This document shows, piece by piece, positions 60,367-64,000 of a stretch of 64,000 bases of DNA. Numbering within the stretch: position 1 is the first letter of the stretch; every line of letters begins with the position of its first letter. Below the pieces are notes generated by a model. That model was not told the origin of the DNA. It saw only the letters and a program-made list of their open reading frames with translations, and made no database searches. Source of the DNA: DATBQN01 sp963755825 (lineage in GTDB: Bacteria; Acidobacteriota; Thermoanaerobaculia; Multivoradales; UBA5704); contig CAVWLA010000001.1 in the NCBI GenBank assembly GCA_963755825.1, forward strand, positions 2,294,001-2,358,000. The letters run 5' to 3'. The translations under genes were made by a program, and so were the position numbers.

Positions 60367-60502
60367 TCTTGCACCGGGATCAGGCCGAGCGAAAAGACGT
60401 AGGTGGTCATCGTTCGGAAGCCGCACACGCCAAGCCTTCCCCGGCCATAAGGCCGGCTGCCGGCCCGAGGCATGAAGCAACTGGAGTGAGAGGAATCGGC
60501 AA

Positions 60503-60530
60503 ACTACAGCGATCGCTTGGGAGTTGTCAA
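60503..60530 (-). promoter_or_regulatory. Predicted promoter of the cas10 operon
   Basis: On the minus strand TTGACA (60530-60525) is followed after 16 bases by TGTAGT (60508-60503), a fair sigma-70-type match. It would give an untranslated leader of about 130 bases before cas10. The 60,367-60,722 gap holds no convincing gene. Confidence 0.5.
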
Positions 60531-60722
60531 TTCGTGCGCACGCGAAGGCGGTACCGCCGGTTCGCCGGCTGGCCGCCGCGCGGTTTCCTTGCTGCGGCTG
60601 CTTCGAGCTCGGCGCGTTCAGTGCCCATGGAGGGTCAGACACCGCGGCCGGGCACTTTGTTCAGCCTCCGGGTCGATCGGCCTTTTCTCCAGCAGCCGAA
60701 GAAGTCCCGGTCGCCACCAAGG

Positions 60723-61378
60723 GTCGCAATCCCTCCGTACCGATCAGGGCAATTCCGGCGCGTGTTCGGTGTCGAGGAAGGCATCCGGCACATGAACATC
60801 AAGAAGTCGCAATCCCCCCGTACCGATCAGGGCAATTCCGACATCGACATCATGCACGGCAACGAGAACGTGCGCAGCTAGTCGCAATCCCTCCGTACCG
60901 ATCAGGGCGATTCCGACTCGGCATCGGTAACTAAGGTTCAAACCTCCACAACCCAGTCGCAATCCCTCCGTACCGATCAGGGCAATTCCGACCGGGCCGA
61001 CCTTCCGCCAGGACCTGGGCCACTTCGACGTCAGAAAGTCGCAATCCCTCCGTACCGATCAGGGCAATTCCGACCCGGAGGGCGGCAAGGTCACCTTCGT
61101 GATGTACAAGTCGCAATCCCTCCGTACCGATCAGGGCAATTCCGACTTCAAGCCGGGCAACGTCTCCCACAACAAGGGCGTCAAGGGTCGCAATCCCTCC
61201 GTACCGATCAGGGCAATTCCGACCCGGGTGATCTACGACTCCCGCGCGGCCCGCATCATCGCGTCGCAATCCCTCCGTACCGATCAGGGCAATTCCGACG
61301 GTCTGCAAGCTGGTCTTCGATTAGAGAGACCCTTCCCTCAAGTCGCAATCCCTCCGTACCGATCAGGGCAATTCCGAC
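60723..61378 (-). CRISPR. CRISPR array 3: 9 repeats, 8 spacers
   Basis: Nine 37-bp repeats start at 60723, 60806, 60881, 60956, 61038, 61110, 61188, 61263 and 61342. The ends match the other arrays and the middle is GTACCG. Spacers are 35-46 bp. The three leftmost repeats carry changes (GGC end at 60723, CCCCCC at 60806, GGGCGATT at 60881), as expected for the old end; the leader is at the right. Transcription would run left towards cas10. Confidence 0.98.
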
Positions 61379-61592
61379 TGCGGCCTCACCAACCCGCTGA
61401 TTCTACGCGGCTTCCGGGCCGGTTTCGTGTTACCCCCAAAATTTGAGCTCCGGCAGCAGCGTTTTTCCTCCACTCCGCGCCCTCTTTGGCTGATTCAAAC
61501 CGTTCTCCGCGTTCGACTTGCAGCCCGCCGTGTTACCTATGTGCCAATTCGGCGTTTTCGCTTTGGCATGCGGTTCGCGTCATTGAAGTTAT
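61379..61592 (-). promoter_or_regulatory. Leader of CRISPR array 3
   Basis: A 214-bp leader like those of arrays 1 and 2. TCGTGTTACC at 61425 and CCGTGTTACC at 61528 are again 103 bp apart, and GGCATGCGGTTCGCGTCATT lies near 61565. It is the upstream boundary of the CRISPR locus. Confidence 0.85.
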
Positions 61593-61803
61593 AGGCGCTG
61601 CCGCATCGCACTTCAGCCGCCAGGCGCTCGTCGGCAGGCTGTTTCATCCCCCCTTGCTCCTCCTGAGGCGGTATCGAGCCTCTGGGACAGCGGTTTTGGT
61701 TGTGAGGGCGACAGCTCTCCGAAGCGGAGGCGCCTCGCTCGGTCGCGGCGCGCACGCGGCCGAACCTTCCCGCGCACATTGCGCGCCTTCCGCGCGATCG
61801 GCT

Positions 61804-62013
61804 GAGCCCAGCCGATCACCGGGAAGGCTCGCCGCATCACCGGCCGAGCCTTCCCGATCACCGGCAGAGCTCGCCGCATCACCGGCTGAGCCCTGCCGAT
61901 CATCGGGAAGACTCGCCGCATCACTGGCTGAGCTCGCCGCATCACCGGCCGGGTCTTCCCAATCACCGGCTGAGCTCGCCGCATCACCGGCAGAGCTCTG
62001 CCGATCACCGCGA
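61804..62013. repeat. 21-bp minisatellite, about ten units
   Basis: Units alternate between GAGCTCGCCGCATCACCGGC-like and GAGC-TTCCCGATCACCGG-like forms, each close to 21 bp, with a few 19/23-bp variants. It is open in several frames with a seven-residue period, but no start or family is recognisable, so it is treated as non-coding. 61,593-61,803 holds nothing else that I can identify. Confidence 0.8.
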
Positions 62014-62085
62014 AGGCTGTCCTGGTTCGGATCTCAGCGCTGCCGGCGCGCCCGCCACCCGGCTCGATCGACTCGACCGCCCTCC

Positions 62086-62112
62086 GGCGCCGCGGCTCGT
62101 GGCCGCGGCGCC
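62086..62112 (-). terminator. GC-rich hairpin after the propeller gene
   Basis: A perfect 10-bp stem (GGCGCCGCGG with CCGCGGCGCC) around a 7-base loop lies 32 bases past the stop of the gene at 62144. There is no T-run, so intrinsic termination is not certain. Confidence 0.45.
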
Positions 62113-62143
62113 CGGGCAGGCGGTTCGATGCCTCGGCCGCAGC

Positions 62144-64000
62144 TCAGAAGGCCGAGGTGTCGACGAAGCTCTTCAGATGGCCGGCGGTGTTGTCGTAGGT
62201 CTTGATGGCGCCGGTCAGCAGGTCGACGATGCGGAGCGAGTACTGGACGTCGGTCAGGGCTCCGGTGAAGAGCCAGAAGTGGCCGTTGACGGCGCGGCCG
62301 TCGAGGATCTTCACCATCAGCTCGAGGTTCTGCGGCGAGAAGAAATAGAAGGCCCCGGTGTCGTCGGTGAGAGGCACGGGCAGGCCGATGCCGGAGAGGC
62401 CGGCGGCCACGAAGCCGACCTGCACCTGGAAGCGCGTGCCGGTCAGGCAGAGGTACGTCGACGTCGCCGTCCGGAAGGGGCATTCGGTCGTCGAGAGCCT
62501 GTCCGTGAGTCGACCGGGGAGCGCGTCGGTGCGGACCGGGCTCGACGCGGCCTCCTCCGCCGAGATCGAGGCCGGCGCCGCCGAGGGGGCGGGGGCCGCG
62601 GCGAGGACGGGGAAGGCGAAGACGTCGGCGAGGCTGGTGAGGAAGCCGTGGGGATTGGGATAGAGCTTGACCGCGCCGGTCAGCAGATCGGTCACCCGCA
62701 CGGTGTAGCTGACGTCCGAGAGGCCGCCGGTGAAGACCCAGTACTGGCCGTCGACGGCCTCGCCGTCGAGGACCTTGACGACGAGCTCGAGCGCCGCGGG
62801 GTTGAAGAACCAGAAGGCGGTGGTGTCGTCGGTCAGCGGCACGGCGTGGCCGGCCTGCAGCGGCCCGCCGCCGACCTGGAAGGTGACGCCGACCTCGAAG
62901 CGCGAGCCGTTGAGGCAGACCGCCGCGTCGCCCACCGGACAGCCCGGGCGCTCGAGGCGGTAGACGCCGCCGCTCAAGGTGCCGACGTAGAGCGGCCCGA
63001 AGGGCTTGGCGTCGATGGCGAGTACCGTGAGGGGCGTTTCGGCGTTGCTCGGCAGGCCGGCCCCCTCCTTCGCCCAGGTGGTGCCGCGGTCGTGCGAGAC
63101 GAAGACGCCGGCGCTGGTCGCGGCGTGGAGGGTGCCGGGGAAGGCCGGATCGACGAGCAGGTCGGAGACCGTGGCGCCCGCCGGCAGGTCTCCCGCGGCC
63201 TGCGTCCAGGCGGGCGCGGCGGCGCCGGGGTCGAGCGGCGGCGCGATGCGGTAGATGCCGCGGTCGCGGCCGCCGGCGACGACGAAGAGCGTGCTCGGCG
63301 TCGTGCTGGGGTCGACGCGCAGGAGGAGAGAGCCGGGGAAGGGGCTGACGGGGAGATCGGGGAGCGTCCGCACGACGGCCGCGCTCTCGAGCTCGAGGAC
63401 CTGGGCATGGTTCGCGGTCACCGCTCCCGAGGGGACGAGGGTGCCGACGAAGAGCCGGCCGGCATGGGAGGGGTCGAGCGCGACGCCCGCGTAGCCGGCT
63501 GCCGGCAGGGCGAGCGCCGACCAGGAGCCGCCGCCGTCGACGGTCTGTTCGACCGCGGCGGCCTTCCTGGCGACGCAGGGCGGGAAGGGCGGGTCGTTGA
63601 AGGGCGGCGGCGCGACGAGCGCCAGCAGCCGTCCCGGCGAGCCGGGCACCTGCACGACCTGCCCGACGGAGCCGAGCGGGTCGGCGGCGGGGAACGCCGG
63701 CTGCCAGCTGGCGCCGTCGTCGCCGGTGTGGAAGAGGCCGGTGTAGGTGCCGGCGTAGAGGACACCGGTGGTCTCGGGGTCGGCGGCGAGGGTGAAGGTA
63801 TCCCACGTCGAGAGGCAGCCGGGCAGCGAGCCCTGCTCGAGGCTCGTCCAGGTGGTGCCGCCGTCGGAGCTCTGGAGGATCCCCTTTCCCGCCACGCTCG
63901 AGTAGACGACGCCCGGCGGGCCGGCCGCGAGCGCGAGGACGTTGCCCGACGGCCCGACCGGCGCCCAGAGCTGCGCGGACGGCGACAGGGCGGCGCCGAG
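62144..64000 (-). CDS. Beta-propeller (BNR/VPS10-like) protein with duplicated C-terminal domain, 5' end outside
   Basis: At least 618 residues; the frame continues past the right edge, so the N-terminus is missing. Residues up to about 330 show repeated propeller blades with sialidase-like S-x-D-G-G-T-T-W turns (LQSSDGGTTWTSLE; FHTGDDGASWQPAF; FVSHDRGTTWAKEG). Two copies of an about 95-residue domain follow. Each has CLNGSRFEVGVTF or CLTGTRFQVQVGF, then PLTDDT-AF-FF, LELVVKVLDG, V-G-Y/FW-FTG and LTGA-K. The protein is probably exported. Its role could be binding or surface display. Confidence 0.82.
   Translation of the reverse strand, partial: LGAALSPSAQLWAPVGPSGNVLALAAGPPGVVYSSVAGKGILQSSDGGTTWTSLEQGSLPGCLSTWDTFTLAADPETTGVLYAGTYTGLFHTGDDGASWQPAFPAADPLGSVGQVVQVPGSPGRLLALVAPPPFNDPPFPPCVARKAAAVEQTVDGGGSWSALALPAAGYAGVALDPSHAGRLFVGTLVPSGAVTANHAQVLELESAAVVRTLPDLPVSPFPGSLLLRVDPSTTPSTLFVVAGGRDRGIYRIAPPLDPGAAAPAWTQAAGDLPAGATVSDLLVDPAFPGTLHAATSAGVFVSHDRGTTWAKEGAGLPSNAETPLTVLAIDAKPFGPLYVGTLSGGVYRLERPGCPVGDAAVCLNGSRFEVGVTFQVGGGPLQAGHAVPLTDDTTAFWFFNPAALELVVKVLDGEAVDGQYWVFTGGLSDVSYTVRVTDLLTGAVKLYPNPHGFLTSLADVFAFPVLAAAPAPSAAPASISAEEAASSPVRTDALPGRLTDRLSTTECPFRTATSTYLCLTGTRFQVQVGFVAAGLSGIGLPVPLTDDTGAFYFFSPQNLELMVKILDGRAVNGHFWLFTGALTDVQYSLRIVDLLTGAIKTYDNTAGHLKSFVDTSAF

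Noticed and set aside
61486..62205. A 239-codon open frame over the leader 3 end and minisatellite
   Set aside because: It begins inside the leader, has no ribosome-binding site and its repeats come from the 21-bp minisatellite.
1..64000. Search for tRNA, rRNA, transposase and integrase genes
   Set aside because: None could be recognised by eye; the 69-bp direct repeat element has no integrase, and no insertion sequence ends were seen.

Overview
The window is very GC-rich, densely packed bacterial DNA. Several features together resemble Acidobacteriota, perhaps a Thermoanaerobaculia-like lineage: an 'acidobacterial duplicated orphan' type FtsX/MacB permease, fused NuoCD, a two-subunit 2-oxoacid:ferredoxin oxidoreductase, many large secreted proteins and a beta-propeller protein. 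There is no rRNA or tRNA gene to anchor this, so the placement is inference.

Left part (1-44,450) is mostly chromosomal housekeeping and envelope functions: a truncated KaiC-like ATPase; a haem uptake cluster (hmuTUV-like ABC transporter, with a ChuX/HutX-like protein about 4.5 kb further on); an orphan ABC permease; a DipZ-like thioredoxin protein; MtgA; a YhaO/YhaN-like nuclease and ATPase pair; a secreted subtilase; a carbamoyltransferase, phosphatase and SGNH group; KorAB; three paralogous small cysteine-rich exported proteins around an L,D-transpeptidase; a VapBC pair; a partial complex I operon (nuoB-CD-I); a rubrerythrin-like protein; and an RsbU-type phosphatase. The 3' end of the rsbU-type gene is duplicated as a 69-bp direct repeat around a two-gene nucleotidyltransferase cassette.

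Right part (44,498-61,592) is one 17-kb type III-D CRISPR-Cas locus, with every gene on the minus strand. In transcription order it runs: array 3, cas10, a Csm3-like RAMP, csx10, a probable small subunit, a Csx7/Csm3-like RAMP, another RAMP, csx19, a TIGR03986-like RAMP, a CARF-HEPN protein, a membrane-anchored CARF protein, array 2, reverse transcriptase, cas1, cas2, array 1, cas6. The three arrays (10, 17 and 9 repeats of 37 bp) share one repeat family with array-specific loop variants. Each has a near-identical 213-214-bp leader at its right end. Cas10 keeps its GGDD cyclase motif and lacks an HD nuclease domain, so cyclic-oligoadenylate signalling to the two CARF proteins is the expected output. 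The RT sits directly upstream of Cas1 in the same reading frame, separated only by TAG, which suggests spacer acquisition from RNA. Cas1 has no canonical start codon and carries a one-base frameshift, and the CARF-HEPN gene has an out-of-frame 5' end at a run of eight G. Either the adaptation and effector genes are decaying or phase-variable, or the assembly has single-base errors.

The right edge (62,144-64,000) carries a secreted beta-propeller protein with a duplicated C-terminal domain, separated from the CRISPR locus by a 21-bp minisatellite.
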